NCBI GenBank assembly: GCA_905480215.1
Contig: CAJQPL010000009.1
Location: 1 to 41,166, forward strand
DNA length: 41,166 bases
From: an uncultured Woeseiaceae bacterium
GTDB taxonomy: Bacteria > Pseudomonadota > Gammaproteobacteria > Steroidobacterales > Woeseiaceae
Reading direction: 5' to 3'
Shown here: in pieces, positions 18,674 through 28,650 of the stretch
Layout of the letters: each line of letters begins with the position of its first letter
Position numbering within the stretch: the stretch's first letter is position 1
Translations under genes and position numbers: made by a program
Notes under the pieces: generated by a model
Database searches by the model: none
What the model was told of the DNA's origin: nothing
What the model saw: the letters and a program-made list of their open reading frames with translations, nothing else

Positions 18674-20605
18674 CTAGTGCTCTTGTGCTGGGCCACCAAT
18701 ACCGCCAGCCGCGTCATCGGTCTCAGCTGTGGCTGAGCCGTCGTCGGGGCGCTTCGGATCGACTGAATGGTCGCTCCAGTCCTTCGGCTCGCGTGGCTCT
18801 ATGCCATCCATGATGTCCTTAATCTGATCACTATCGATGGTCTCGTACTTCATGAGCGCTTTCGCCATAGCATGCAGTTTGTCGATCTGCTCTTTGAGAA
18901 TACGGTCAGCACGTCGATAATTGCTGTCAATAATCTTGCGAACTTCCTCATCGATAGAATTCGCAGTGTCGTCAGAAACTTGCTTATGCTGGGTAACGGA
19001 ACGCCCGAGGAATACCTCACCATCATCCTCGCTGTAGGTCAGCGGGCCAAGGCGCTCTGAGAGCCCCCATTTGGTGACCATATTGCGGGCAATTTCAGTA
19101 GCTCGCTCAATATCGTTCGACGCGCCTGTCGTAACACCCTCAGGTCCGTTGATCATCTCTTCAGCAATGCGACCACCAAACAAGGTGGAAATATGGCTCT
19201 CGAGGCGCTGCTTCGAGGTGCTGTAGCGATCTTCCTCGGGCAAGTACATGGTTACGCCAAGCGCGCGACCACGTGGAATGATCGTCACTTTATAGACGGG
19301 GTCATGCTCTGGCATCAGGTAGCCAACGATGGCATGCCCAGCCTCGTGATAGGCAGTATTCAGCTTCTCTTCTTCACTCATCACCATTGAGCGGCGCTCT
19401 GCGCCCATCATGATTTTGTCTTTTGCCATATCGAATTGCAGCATGCTGACCACGCGCTTGTTCTCGCGCGCCGCGAACAATGCGGCTTCGTTAACAAGGT
19501 TTGCCAGATCCGCGCCTGAGAATCCAGGCGTTCCTCTGGCAATGATGCCTGGCATAACATCATCATCTAATGGGACTTTGCGCATGTGCACTTTGAGAAT
19601 TTGCTCGCGACCGCGGATATCGGGTAATGGGACGACAACCTGACGATCAAATCGACCGGGCCTCAGCAACGCGGGATCCAAAACGTCTGGTCTGTTAGTC
19701 GCAGCGATTACAATAATCCCTTCACTGCCTTCGAAACCGTCCATCTCAACGAGCATTTGATTCAAAGTCTGCTCACGCTCGTCATGACCGCCGCCTAAGC
19801 CAGCTCCACGATGACGTCCAACCGCATCAAGCTCGTCAATAAAGATAATGCAAGGCGCCTGCTTCTTCGCCTGATCGAACATGTCGCGTACTCGCGAGGC
19901 GCCAACGCCAACGAACATTTCGACAAAATCTGAACCGGAAATAGTGAAGAACGGAACCTTGGCCTCGCCCGCGATTGCACGCGCCAGAAGCGTTTTACCG
20001 GTACCTGGTGGACCCACCATCAAAACGCCTTTGGGAATCTTGCCACCCAGACGCTGAAATTTGCTCGGATCTTTCAAGAACTCGACAACTTCTTCTACTT
20101 CGTTCTTGGCTTCCTCGATACCGGCGACATCAGCAAAAGTTACGCCAACCTGATCCTCGCCAAGCAATCTCGCCTTGCTCTTGCCAAATGACATAGCGCC
20201 GCGACCACCACCGCCACCTTGCATCTGCCGCATGAAATAAATCCACACGCCGATAAGCAGCAAAATTGGAAAAGAATTGACCAACAATGTTCCGAGCAGG
20301 CTATCTGTCTCTGGCTCTCCGCCTTCGAACTTCACGCCATTCGCGTCGAGCAACCCGATAAGTGTGTTGTTGTCTGTTTCGGGACTGATCGTGTAAAACG
20401 GCAAAGGCTCAGAACTGCCGTAGCGAATGCGTTCCTCATCAATGACGGCAACCGCCACCTGGCCGGATCGAACCGAGTTAAGGAATTCAGAATACGCCTG
20501 CTTCTGCGGCTGGCCAGGAGTTACCCCCGAAAGGCCCTGAACAACCGATAAAAGAACGACGATAATGACGACGAATACTAGTACATTTTTGGTTAAATCA
20601 TTCAC
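18674..20605 (-). CDS. ftsH: ATP-dependent zinc metalloprotease FtsH
   Basis: FtsH is the membrane-anchored AAA+ protease that degrades membrane and short-lived regulatory proteins. It has 643 residues. Transmembrane helices lie at about 7-25 and 103-125 around a small periplasmic domain. Walker A GPPGTGKT is near residue 200, Walker [13 protein letters not shown] follows, then the second region of homology with RPGRFDRQV. The zinc motif HEAGH lies near residue 420. The tail is acidic and hydrophilic. It is nine bases after rlmE, as in E. coli. Confidence 0.98.
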   Translation of the reverse strand: MNDLTKNVLVFVVIIVVLLSVVQGLSGVTPGQPQKQAYSEFLNSVRSGQVAVAVIDEERIRYGSSEPLPFYTISPETDNNTLIGLLDANGVKFEGGEPETDSLLGTLLVNSFPILLLIGVWIYFMRQMQGGGGGRGAMSFGKSKARLLGEDQVGVTFADVAGIEEAKNEVEEVVEFLKDPSKFQRLGGKIPKGVLMVGPPGTGKTLLARAIAGEAKVPFFTISGSDFVEMFVGVGASRVRDMFDQAKKQAPCIIFIDELDAVGRHRGAGLGGGHDEREQTLNQMLVEMDGFEGSEGIIVIAATNRPDVLDPALLRPGRFDRQVVVPLPDIRGREQILKVHMRKVPLDDDVMPGIIARGTPGFSGADLANLVNEAALFAARENKRVVSMLQFDMAKDKIMMGAERRSMVMSEEEKLNTAYHEAGHAIVGYLMPEHDPVYKVTIIPRGRALGVTMYLPEEDRYSTSKQRLESHISTLFGGRIAEEMINGPEGVTTGASNDIERATEIARNMVTKWGLSERLGPLTYSEDDGEVFLGRSVTQHKQVSDDTANSIDEEVRKIIDSNYRRADRILKEQIDKLHAMAKALMKYETIDSDQIKDIMDGIEPREPKDWSDHSVDPKRPDDGSATAETDDAAGGIGGPAQEH

Positions 20606-20614
20606 GTTTCGACA

Positions 20615-21241
20615 CTACACCAATTGAAAATTTCTCGCCACCAAGTACACCTCACGACTTCCAGTCCGTGACGCCTTGGGCTTCATAACTCTAACTCGTT
20701 CAAATGAGCGCCTCGCATCTACGACAAACGCGTCAAATCCTTCACCCTGAAAAACCTTGCATACAAAGCTGCCGCCGGGCTTCAGGACGCGGCGCGCCAT
20801 ATCGAGAGCAAGTTCCACCAAATACATTGAGCGAGGCTGGTCCACCCCTCTGATCCCGCTGATATTGGGGGCCATATCGCTCAATACAAGGTCTGCACCC
20901 GATTCTCCGACAGATTCCAGCAATCGCTCAAATACTTCCTCATCCTCAAAATCGCCCTGAACAAAATCGACTTCTGGCAAGGCGTCCATTGCAAGAAGAT
21001 CAACAGCTATGATTCGTGCACGCCCCTTAAGTCGCTTGGTAATATACTGACTCCAGCTTCCGGGCGCCGAACCCAGGTCAACGCAGACAATATCGGGCCG
21101 GATAAAACGTTCTTTCTGGTCAATTTGCTCGAGTTTGTAGACCGCTCGTGAACGCCAGCCGTCACGACGGGCACTCAGAACGTAAGGATCACGCTCCTGG
21201 CGATCACGCCAGCTACCGCCAGACCCACGCGACTTAGCCAC
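20615..21241 (-). CDS. rlmE: 23S rRNA (uridine-2'-O)-methyltransferase
   Basis: RlmE (RrmJ/FtsJ) methylates U2552 in the 23S rRNA A loop. It has 208 residues with a GTG start preceded by GGAAGGA at normal spacing. The S-adenosylmethionine motif is VDLGSAPGSWSQ near residue 55, and the K-D-K-E catalytic set is placed by RRDGWRSRAVYKLEQID, DLVLSDMAPNISG and the later GSFVCKVFQGEG. It is the first gene of rlmE-ftsH, divergent from yhbY. Confidence 0.97.
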   Translation of the reverse strand: MAKSRGSGGSWRDRQERDPYVLSARRDGWRSRAVYKLEQIDQKERFIRPDIVCVDLGSAPGSWSQYITKRLKGRARIIAVDLLAMDALPEVDFVQGDFEDEEVFERLLESVGESGADLVLSDMAPNISGIRGVDQPRSMYLVELALDMARRVLKPGGSFVCKVFQGEGFDAFVVDARRSFERVRVMKPKASRTGSREVYLVARNFQLV

Positions 21242-21280
21242 GATAATTCCTTCCGAGATGCAGTTTCGTTATACGCACAC

Positions 21281-21289
21281 TGTTACAAT
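21281..21289 (+). promoter_or_regulatory. Extended -10 promoter of yhbY
   Basis: TGTTACAAT fits an extended -10 (TG-N-TACAAT). Its start would fall at 21295-21297, on the ATG at 21297, with no room for a ribosome-binding site. Confidence 0.5.
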
Positions 21290-21296
21290 CCCGCCC

Positions 21297-21605
21297 ATGA
21301 ATCTAAGTGAATCCCAAAAAAAGTATCTGCGCGGCCGCGGCCACCAACTTAAGCCTTTAATAATGGTTGGTGATGCCGGACTCTCAGAGTCTGTTCTCGC
21401 CGAGTATGAATCGACTCTGGCGCATCACGAACTTATCAAGGTAAAACTACGCACCGGCGACAGAAACGTCCGCGACGAAATGATTAAAAAGCTATGTGAC
21501 GAACACTCGGCTTTTCTGATTCAGCGAACTGGAGGTGTTGCTCTGCTTTACCGAGCTAACCCCAAGAAGAAACCCGAAGACCGCCTTAGAGTTCCTTCCC
21601 GGTAA
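21297..21605 (+). CDS. yhbY: YhbY-family (CRM domain) RNA-binding protein
   Basis: This small CRM-domain protein is associated with 50S ribosome assembly. I use ATG 21297 (MNLSESQKKYLRGRGHQLKP, 102 residues), which matches the family start; an upstream ATG at 21258 would include the promoter. LKPLIMVGDAGLS contains the CRM GxxG-like loop region, and the basic tail (KKKPEDRLRVPSR) suits RNA binding. It faces greA and ends 18 bases from the greA stop. Confidence 0.95.
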   Translation: MNLSESQKKYLRGRGHQLKPLIMVGDAGLSESVLAEYESTLAHHELIKVKLRTGDRNVRDEMIKKLCDEHSAFLIQRTGGVALLYRANPKKKPEDRLRVPSR

Positions 21606-21623
21606 TCACAACGAGCGGCGACA

Positions 21624-22100
21624 TTATTCGTATACGACTGTAATAACCTCGTATGACTTTTCACCGTCGGGCGCTTTGAATTCAACGACGTCGCCCTCTT
21701 CCTTGCTAATCAAGGCGCGTGCGATTGGCGACGTATATGAGATCAAACCCGTTTTAATATCTGCTTCATCTTCGCCGACGATTCTGTAAGTGATTTCCTT
21801 TTCGGTTTCGTCATCAAGCAACTTGACGGTCGAACCAAATATAATCTTACCGCCCGCATTTACCTCGGTCACATCGATAACCTGAACGTGCGATAACTTG
21901 CCCTCAAGTTCCTTGATACGCCCTTCTATGAAAGATTGCTGTTCCTTTGCTGCATGATATTCGGCGTTCTCTTTAAGATCACCGTGCTCACGAGCAGTAG
22001 CGATAGCCTTGATCACCCTTGGTCTATCTTCGCCTTTGAGCTTTTTAAGCTCTACTTGTAGCAATTCGTGTCCACGAACCGTCATCGGCACTTTATTCAC
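21624..22100 (-). CDS. greA: Transcription elongation factor GreA
   Basis: GreA rescues backtracked RNA polymerase by stimulating transcript cleavage. It has 158 residues. The N-terminal coiled-coil contains [18 protein letters not shown] with the acidic tip residues, and the FKBP-like C-terminal half has [10 protein letters not shown] and SPIARALI. The GTG start at 22100 ([10 protein letters not shown]) aligns with E. coli MQAIPMTLRG and overlaps the carB stop (GTGA). Confidence 0.98.
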   Translation of the reverse strand: MNKVPMTVRGHELLQVELKKLKGEDRPRVIKAIATAREHGDLKENAEYHAAKEQQSFIEGRIKELEGKLSHVQVIDVTEVNAGGKIIFGSTVKLLDDETEKEITYRIVGEDEADIKTGLISYTSPIARALISKEEGDVVEFKAPDGEKSYEVITVVYE

Positions 22101-25100
22101 GCCACCACCTCATTATGCAGATCTTGTAATCGATTGACGTCGCCGTCATCGAGATGCTCAATTGCCAGGCACGTAGCGAACGCAGCCCCTACAGTCGTGT
22201 AGTACGTAACATCGCGTCTCACCGCCTCTGCACGAATTGACAGCGACTCTGTAATAGCTTGCTTACCTTCAGTTGTATTCACTATGAAATCAATCTCACC
22301 GTTCTTGATCATGTCAACAATATGCGGACGGCCCTCACGGACCTTATTGACGCGCCGAACAAAAATTCCGGATCGCGCCAAGCTCTCGGCCGTGCCATGT
22401 GTGGCCACGATATCGAAGCCCCTTTCCATTAGCAATTTTGCAAGATCCGCCGCACTGTCTTTGTCGCGCTCACGAACCGATATCAAGGCAACGCCTTGTC
22501 GCGGCAAATTCACACCGGAGGCTAGCTGCGCTTTGGCATAGGCCTCACCGAAGGTTCGACCCACGCCCATCACCTCACCTGTGGACTTCATTTCAGGTCC
22601 AAGTATAGGGTCACTGCCCGGAAACTTGATGAACGGGAATACCGATTCCTTTACTGAGAAATAATCTGGCTTACGTTGATTTACATACCCCTGCATCTCG
22701 AGCGTTTCACCGACCATGACTTTCGCGCCAACTTTCGCCATAGCCAATCCTGTCGCCTTCGACACGAATGGCGCGGTGCGTGACGCCCGCGGATTTACTT
22801 CCAGCAAATAGATGCTGTCTCCCTGGATCGCAAACTGCGTATTCATCAGGCCGACTACGTTTAAACCCATTGCTAATTTGACTACTTGCGCCGCGAGTTC
22901 CTGTTGCAATTCTTCACTCAAACTAAAAGGCGGCAGCGAACAACCGGAATCGCCGGAGTGCACACCCGCCTGTTCGATGTGTTCCATTATGCCGCCGATC
23001 AAAACTCGCTCACCATCACATATACAGTCGACATCAACTTCCGTAGCCAGATCCAGAAAACGGTCAAGCAACACCGGGCTATCGTTCGAAACGTTGATCG
23101 CCGCGTCCATATAAGTCTCAAGATCTTCGTCGTTATGGACGACTTCCATCGCTCTACCACCCAGCACGTAGGACGGTCTTACGATCAATGGGTAACCAAC
23201 ACCCGAGGCCTGCGCCAGCGCATCTTGTTTGCTTCTTGCCGTGCAGTTTGGCGGTTGCTTGAGTCTTAGCGAATCAACCAGTTTTTGGAACCGCTCACGG
23301 TCTTCCGCAAGGTCGATCGAGTCGGGAGATGTACCGATTATCGGAGCACCCGCGGCCTCCAGAGCGCGCGCCAGCTTCAGCGGCGTTTGCCCACCGTATT
23401 GAACAATCACACCCTTTGGCTGTTCCAGTTCGATAATTTCCATAACGTCTTCAAACGTCAATGATTCGAAATACAAGCGATCCGATGTATCGTAATCCGT
23501 CGACACAGTTTCCGGATTGCAGTTGACCATTATTGTTTCGTAACCAGATTCCTTAAGTGCCATAGCCGCATGCACACAGCAGTAATCAAACTCGATACCT
23601 TGCCCGATTCGATTTGGCCCACCGCCCAAAATCATGATCTTTGGATTATCCGTCGGCGCAGCTTCGCACTCTTCTTCGTAAGTGGAGTAAAGGTAGGCCG
23701 TATTTGATGCAAACTCGGCGGCACATGTGTCTACTCGTTTGTAGACTGGCCGTACTTTGAGTTCAATTCGTTTCTTACGGACCTCTTGCTCTTGGACCTT
23801 AAGGACCGTCGCTAGTCGCGAATCGGAGAATCCTTTGCGTTTGGCTTGCCGCATCAGCTTCTCGTCGACCCCTGCGAGGCCAAGTGCGCCGATCTGGCCC
23901 TCCATATTCACCAGGTCCGCAATTTGCACCACGAACCACGGGTCAATGCCGGTGATACTGGCAACATCTTGGTACGAATATCCATGTCGCAGAGCATCTG
24001 CAAGATACAGCAGACGATCCGGTCCCGGCATGCGTAATTCATGTCTTAACTGGTCGCGCTCAACATCTGTCGCGATCGGGCCACAGATTTCGTTGAGCCC
24101 ATCAATGCCCGTTTCCAGACCGCGTAACGCTTTTTGCAGTGACTCCTGGAAATTTCTGCCTATAGCCATAACTTCGCCCACCGACTTCATTTGCGTCGTT
24201 AGGCGATCGCTGGTGCCTGGGAACTTCTCAAACGTAAAGCGCGGAATCTTCGTGACCACATAGTCAATCGATGGCTCAAAAGACGCTGGCGTCACACCAC
24301 CCGTAATGTCGTTTTTGAGCTCATCCAATGTGTATCCAACAGCGAGCTTTGCGGCTATCTTCGCGATCGGGAATCCAGTTGCTTTCGAAGCCAAAGCTGA
24401 CGATCGTGAAACTCGCGGGTTCATTTCAATAATGAGAACGCGGCCGGTATTTGGACAAATGGCGAACTGAACGTTCGAGCCGCCGGTTTCGACGCCGATT
24501 TTTCGTAGCACGTCAATTGATGCATTGCGCAGACGCTGGTATTCCTTATCAGTCAAAGTCTGCGCCGGCGCCACCGTGATCGAGTCGCCGGTATGCACGC
24601 CCATCGGAGCAAAGTTTTCGATAGCACAAACAATGATGCAGTTGTCGTTGCGATCACGGACAACCTCCATCTCAAACTCTTTCCAGCCGATTACTGACTC
24701 TTCCAGCAATATTTCTGTCGTTGGCGACATTTCAAGGCCATGCGACACAATGCTTTCGAATTCTTCACGGTTATACGCAATTCCACCGCCTGTTCCACCC
24801 AGCGTAAAAGACGGCCGAATAATCGTCGGGAAACCAATTTGCTGCTGCTTTTCGAGCGCTTCATCAAGCGAATGAGCAATTTCGGCCCGCGGACTTTCAA
24901 GCCCTATCTCTGTCATCGCCTTGCGAAATAGATCCCGATCCTCTGCCATATCAATGGCATCGCTCGACGCCGCGATCATCTCAACATTGAATTTATCGAG
25001 TATGCCTTCACGCACCAAATCCAACGCGCAGTTAAGCGCCGTTTGTCCGCCCATTGTCGGTAACAGCGCATCAGGACGTTCTTTTTCGATAATTCGTGCG

Positions 25101-25321
25101 ACGGTCTGCCAGCGAATCGGCTCAATGTAGACTGCACTAGCGGTCTCTGGATCGGTCATGATGGTAGCCGGGTTCGAGTTCACCAGAATTACCCGAAAAC
25201 CTTCTTCCCTCAATGCCTTACACGCCTGTGCGCCTGAATAATCAAATTCACAAGCTTGCCCAATGACGATTGGGCCAGCGCCAATAATCAGAATGCTTTC
25301 AATGTCTGTACGTTTTGGCAT
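22097..25321 (-). CDS. carB: Carbamoyl-phosphate synthase large subunit
   Basis: CarB makes carbamoyl phosphate for pyrimidine and arginine synthesis. The 1074-residue protein shows the internal duplication of the family: two ATP-grasp halves (about 1-400 and 550-935), each with a GGGxxRIGQG- or [13 protein letters not shown] start and an [13 protein letters not shown] metal-binding segment. An oligomerisation domain lies between, and a C-terminal MGS-like allosteric domain (about 935-1074) follows. Length is normal. It is co-translated with greA. Confidence 0.99.
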   Translation of the reverse strand: MPKRTDIESILIIGAGPIVIGQACEFDYSGAQACKALREEGFRVILVNSNPATIMTDPETASAVYIEPIRWQTVARIIEKERPDALLPTMGGQTALNCALDLVREGILDKFNVEMIAASSDAIDMAEDRDLFRKAMTEIGLESPRAEIAHSLDEALEKQQQIGFPTIIRPSFTLGGTGGGIAYNREEFESIVSHGLEMSPTTEILLEESVIGWKEFEMEVVRDRNDNCIIVCAIENFAPMGVHTGDSITVAPAQTLTDKEYQRLRNASIDVLRKIGVETGGSNVQFAICPNTGRVLIIEMNPRVSRSSALASKATGFPIAKIAAKLAVGYTLDELKNDITGGVTPASFEPSIDYVVTKIPRFTFEKFPGTSDRLTTQMKSVGEVMAIGRNFQESLQKALRGLETGIDGLNEICGPIATDVERDQLRHELRMPGPDRLLYLADALRHGYSYQDVASITGIDPWFVVQIADLVNMEGQIGALGLAGVDEKLMRQAKRKGFSDSRLATVLKVQEQEVRKKRIELKVRPVYKRVDTCAAEFASNTAYLYSTYEEECEAAPTDNPKIMILGGGPNRIGQGIEFDYCCVHAAMALKESGYETIMVNCNPETVSTDYDTSDRLYFESLTFEDVMEIIELEQPKGVIVQYGGQTPLKLARALEAAGAPIIGTSPDSIDLAEDRERFQKLVDSLRLKQPPNCTARSKQDALAQASGVGYPLIVRPSYVLGGRAMEVVHNDEDLETYMDAAINVSNDSPVLLDRFLDLATEVDVDCICDGERVLIGGIMEHIEQAGVHSGDSGCSLPPFSLSEELQQELAAQVVKLAMGLNVVGLMNTQFAIQGDSIYLLEVNPRASRTAPFVSKATGLAMAKVGAKVMVGETLEMQGYVNQRKPDYFSVKESVFPFIKFPGSDPILGPEMKSTGEVMGVGRTFGEAYAKAQLASGVNLPRQGVALISVRERDKDSAADLAKLLMERGFDIVATHGTAESLARSGIFVRRVNKVREGRPHIVDMIKNGEIDFIVNTTEGKQAITESLSIRAEAVRRDVTYYTTVGAAFATCLAIEHLDDGDVNRLQDLHNEVVA

Positions 25322-25398
25322 AAATTCAGGCAGTTCGCATCATATAAAGCACTTTAAGAAAGATTTATTACTTATTGATCTATAAGGATAACTAATCA

Positions 25399-26553
25399 TT
25401 AACGAAGTCTTGCTCGGAAACCACTTCTCTTCTGATCATCCATATGGTGAATGAACTTTTCGAACAGCGGCAATACATCATGTGGCCCCGGACTGGCCTC
25501 CGGATGCCCTTGGAAGCCAAATGCTGGCTTTCCCTTGATCGCTATTCCTTGCAGAGAGCCGTCGAACAGGGAGCGGTGTGTGGCAATCACGCTATCCGGC
25601 AGTGACGACTCATCGACAGAAAAACCATGATTCTGGCTGGTAATCATCACCTGCCCGCTTTTTACATCCTGAACCGGATGATTAGCGCCGTGATGCCCAA
25701 ATTTCATTTTTTCTGTCTTCGCGCCAGCCGCCAGTGCAAGTAGCTGATGTCCCAGACAAATTCCAAAGATTGGAATTCCTGACTCCAGAAAGGATTGAAT
25801 TGCTTTGATAGCGTAATCGCAAGGCTCTGGATCGCCGGGGCCGTTAGACAGGAATATGCCATCTGGCGATAACGCCATTGCATCCTGCACTGAAGTTTGT
25901 GCCGGTACCACAGTTAAACGGCAATCGAAATCCGACAACAGCCGCAAAATATTTCGTTTTATCCCGTAGTCGTAAGCGACCACGTGATAGTTCGCAACTC
26001 GGCGACTCATTATCCGCGGTTTTTGGTCAAAGCTGGTGCCCTGGCTCCATTGATAGTTATTTTTTGTAGTTACAAACTTGGCCAGGTCCATGCCAGAAAT
26101 ACCGGGAAATTTTTTCGCATGCTCAATCGCTGTCTCGACTGCCTGATTACCGCTCATGATGCAGCCGGATTGAGCGCCCTTTTCTCGCAGAATTCGGGTC
26201 AACTTCCGAGTGTCAATATCAGCGATGGCAATGGTTCCAGATTGGCGCAGAAACTCAGAAAATGATCGTTCCGAACGCCAACTACTCGTCAGCATAGTGC
26301 TATCTCGAATCACCAGGCCCGCGGCGTGCACCTTCGAGGACTCCATATCATCGCTATTGGTACCCGTATTGCCTATATGGGGATACGTCAGCGTTACGAT
26401 CTGGCGGCAATATGATGGATCCGTCAGGATCTCCTGATACCCGGTCATTGCAGTATTGAAGACGACTTCGCCAATAGTTTGCCCTTCGGCGCCTATCGAC
26501 GTGCCGTGGAATACAGTGCCATCCTGGAGTGCAAGTAGTGCTGGGGTGTTCAA
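25399..26553 (-). CDS. carA: Carbamoyl-phosphate synthase small subunit (glutaminase)
   Basis: CarA releases ammonia from glutamine and channels it to CarB. It has 384 residues. The C-terminal class I amidotransferase domain has the nucleophile in [13 protein letters not shown] near residue 265 and the His/Glu pair in [12 protein letters not shown] near 350. The N-terminal domain begins [14 protein letters not shown]. The start codon is TTG 26553, supported by GAGGA six bases upstream. A short AT-rich gap separates it from carB. Confidence 0.98.
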   Translation of the reverse strand: MNTPALLALQDGTVFHGTSIGAEGQTIGEVVFNTAMTGYQEILTDPSYCRQIVTLTYPHIGNTGTNSDDMESSKVHAAGLVIRDSTMLTSSWRSERSFSEFLRQSGTIAIADIDTRKLTRILREKGAQSGCIMSGNQAVETAIEHAKKFPGISGMDLAKFVTTKNNYQWSQGTSFDQKPRIMSRRVANYHVVAYDYGIKRNILRLLSDFDCRLTVVPAQTSVQDAMALSPDGIFLSNGPGDPEPCDYAIKAIQSFLESGIPIFGICLGHQLLALAAGAKTEKMKFGHHGANHPVQDVKSGQVMITSQNHGFSVDESSLPDSVIATHRSLFDGSLQGIAIKGKPAFGFQGHPEASPGPHDVLPLFEKFIHHMDDQKRSGFRARLR

Positions 26554-26559
26554 AAACCG

Positions 26560-26564
26560 TCCTC
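26560..26564 (-). promoter_or_regulatory. Ribosome-binding site supporting the carA TTG start
   Basis: GAGGA on the minus strand lies six bases before TTG 26553. The 171 bases between carA and dapB otherwise hold only short inverted repeats and no clear promoter or leader that I can support. Confidence 0.6.
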
Positions 26565-26724
26565 AAATGATCGATAGCAAACTGATCACTCGTGGTTCAG
26601 GTCGTCGCTCTATCCGCAGGTTGCAGATGCACAAAAGCGGAAGAACTGTGCCTCCCGCTCGCGACTTCGCTGACCGCCCAGCGATCCGGCGTAGTTTACT
26701 GAAGCACAACAGTTTCCGCCAGAC

Positions 26725-27426
26725 TCAAACGGATTTTATTTCACCAAACAAGACGTCTTGCATGCAATATTGCCCCGCTGGCTGCGTCACGACCCATCGC
26801 GCTGCTCTGAGGGCCCCATCTGCGAACACCTGCCGGGTGGTGACACTGTGTGAAAAAGTCAGGGTCTCGGTCGCTGAGCGCATGGTGACTTCATGATCAC
26901 CGGGCACTTCACCGCGTCGCTCGGAGCAATACTCGATATCACCGGATCCAGATTGGCCCAATGCGGCAGCAATAGTTTCGCCCAATTTCAGCGCCGTGCC
27001 CGACGGAGCGTCTTTCTTGTGCACATGGTGCACTTCTGAAATCGAGATCGAGAAATCCTTCCCTAAGGATGCGGCCGCATCACGAACTGTGCGCTCCAGA
27101 ACGGTCACACCGAGACTCATATTGCGATCATAGAGCAGCGCTATTTGTTCTGAAGCGGCTCGAATCAGTCCCATTTGAGTGTCATCAAGGCCGCTGACTC
27201 CACAGACTAATGGCGTTTTGCACTCAACAGCCGTTTGCAATACCAATTCTGTTGCTGACGGCAGGCTAAAGTCGATAAGCACATCAGCGGCCAAGAGAAT
27301 CTCAGCAAGATCGGCCCCACGACTCCAGGTACCAGCCAGAGAAAGATCTGAATGCTGCGTAATAGCGTGTTCCAGTGCCTGACCCATTCGGCCTGCACCA
27401 GCTATAGCGATTTTAATGGAATTGAT
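26725..27426 (-). CDS. dapB: 4-hydroxy-tetrahydrodipicolinate reductase, non-canonical start
   Basis: DapB is the NAD(P)H-dependent second step of the diaminopimelate/lysine branch. SEVHHVHKKDAPSGTALKLG near residue 145 holds the catalytic His pair and Lys. The only ATG (27387) would begin at MGQALEHA and cut off the nucleotide-binding loop. Upstream in frame, IKIAIAGAGRMG restores that loop, but no ATG, GTG or TTG exists before the TAA at 27444. ATC 27426, six bases after AAAGGGG, is my preferred start (233 residues); ATT 27417 is the alternative. The protein is short, as in some Xanthomonadales. It follows dnaJ by 35 bases. Confidence 0.9.
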   Translation of the reverse strand: MNSIKIAIAGAGRMGQALEHAITQHSDLSLAGTWSRGADLAEILLAADVLIDFSLPSATELVLQTAVECKTPLVCGVSGLDDTQMGLIRAASEQIALLYDRNMSLGVTVLERTVRDAAASLGKDFSISISEVHHVHKKDAPSGTALKLGETIAAALGQSGSGDIEYCSERRGEVPGDHEVTMRSATETLTFSHSVTTRQVFADGALRAARWVVTQPAGQYCMQDVLFGEIKSV

Positions 27427-27432
27427 GAGGCG

Positions 27433-27439
27433 CCCCTTT
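27433..27439 (-). promoter_or_regulatory. Probable dapB ribosome-binding site
   Basis: AAAGGGG on the minus strand lies six bases before ATC 27426. The same heptamer, followed by CGC in both cases, precedes nuoB at good spacing, which supports its use here. Confidence 0.5.
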
Positions 27440-27461
27440 GCTTACTCGCGCCAATACTAAA

Positions 27462-28583
27462 CTAGCTTATGCGATCAAAGAACCTTTTCACGGTATCAAG
27501 CCAGCCATCAGCACGCGGGCTGTGTTGATCACCGCCCTTTTGAATCGATGCGTCGAACTTTTTCAGCAGCTCCTGCTGTTCGCCTGTCAGGTTGACCGGT
27601 GTCTCAACGGCCACTTTCGCGAACAAATCTCCCTGGCGATGATCTCGTACGGTTGTTACGCCCTTGCCACGCAATCGAAAAACCTTACCGGACTGAGTCC
27701 CTGCTGGTACTTTCAATGAAACGTTTCCATCCAGCGTCGGCAACTCGACTTCACCACCTAGCGTGGCTGTAGCGATACTGACCGGCACTTCACAAGACAG
27801 GTTGGCGCCATCGCGCTCGAAAATCTTATGCCTGGCCACTCGCAGCTCGACGTACAGATCCCCCGACGGCCCGCCATTGCGACCCGCTTCACCTTCACCG
27901 GACAATCGAATTCTATCGCCGTCATCCACGCCACCCGGAACTTTCACGGACAAGGTACGTGTCTTTCGTTTCCGCCCGCGCCCAAGGCAGTCGTCGCATG
28001 GGTCGCTAATGGTGGTTCCGACTCCTTTGCATGCAGGACATGCCTGTTGCACCGAAAAGAACCCTTGCTGCATACGAACCTGACCGACACCACCACAAGT
28101 TGTGCAGGTTTCCGGCGAAGAACCTTTTTTCGCACCTGAGCCGCTGCAAGTGTCACAACTAATCTGCGTTGGAACATCAATTTCAACGGTATCGCCCGAG
28201 ACTGCTTTTTCGAGATCCAGTTTGAGCTCGTAACCAAGATCCGCGCCGCGAAATACCTGCGGGCCGCCGCCACGTCGTCCACCACCGAAGATGTCACCAA
28301 AGACATCTCCAAAGATATCGCCGAATCCTTCTCCACCGCGTCCGCCCGCGCCTGCGCGCAGGCCATCGTGACCAAACTGGTCGTAGGTCGAACGCTTTTC
28401 GGAATCCTTCAGAATCTCGTAGGCTTCTTTAGCTTCCTTAAACTTATCTTCCGAGGCCTGGTCACCGTCTTTATTTCGATCAGGATGGTGCTTCATCGCA
28501 AGGCGACGATAAGATTTCTTGATCTCATCAGCGGATGCCGATTTTGAGACACCGAGTATTTCGTAGTAGTCGCGTTTTGCCAT
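27462..28583 (-). CDS. dnaJ: Chaperone DnaJ (Hsp40)
   Basis: DnaJ delivers unfolded substrates to DnaK and stimulates its ATPase. It has 373 residues. The J domain (1-70) has the HPD motif in [12 protein letters not shown] Gly/Phe-rich linker follows (about 75-110). The zinc domain has all four CxxCxGxG repeats: [24 protein letters not shown] and CDDCLGRG. The two beta-barrel substrate domains complete it. It is downstream of dnaK, with a stem-loop between them. Confidence 0.98.
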   Translation of the reverse strand: MAKRDYYEILGVSKSASADEIKKSYRRLAMKHHPDRNKDGDQASEDKFKEAKEAYEILKDSEKRSTYDQFGHDGLRAGAGGRGGEGFGDIFGDVFGDIFGGGRRGGGPQVFRGADLGYELKLDLEKAVSGDTVEIDVPTQISCDTCSGSGAKKGSSPETCTTCGGVGQVRMQQGFFSVQQACPACKGVGTTISDPCDDCLGRGRKRKTRTLSVKVPGGVDDGDRIRLSGEGEAGRNGGPSGDLYVELRVARHKIFERDGANLSCEVPVSIATATLGGEVELPTLDGNVSLKVPAGTQSGKVFRLRGKGVTTVRDHRQGDLFAKVAVETPVNLTGEQQELLKKFDASIQKGGDQHSPRADGWLDTVKRFFDRIS

Positions 28584-28599
28584 GAGTTTCTTTTAAGTT

Positions 28600-28622
28600 T
28601 CGGGCGCCATTACAGCGCCCGA
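28600..28622 (-). other. Stem-loop between dnaK and dnaJ
   Basis: A perfect 8-bp stem TCGGGCGC/GCGCCCGA with a 7-base loop sits 16 bases before the dnaJ start. No T run follows, so it is not a full terminator. It could stabilise the dnaK mRNA end or tune dnaJ levels (inference). Confidence 0.55.
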
Positions 28623-28650
28623 GTCCAGATCATTAAATACAGCGTTTATC

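Noticed and set aside
26590..26630. Short GTG-initiated peptide (about 11 codons) before carA as a leader peptide
   Set aside because: No ribosome-binding site at useful spacing, no run of regulatory codons and no terminator/antiterminator pair.
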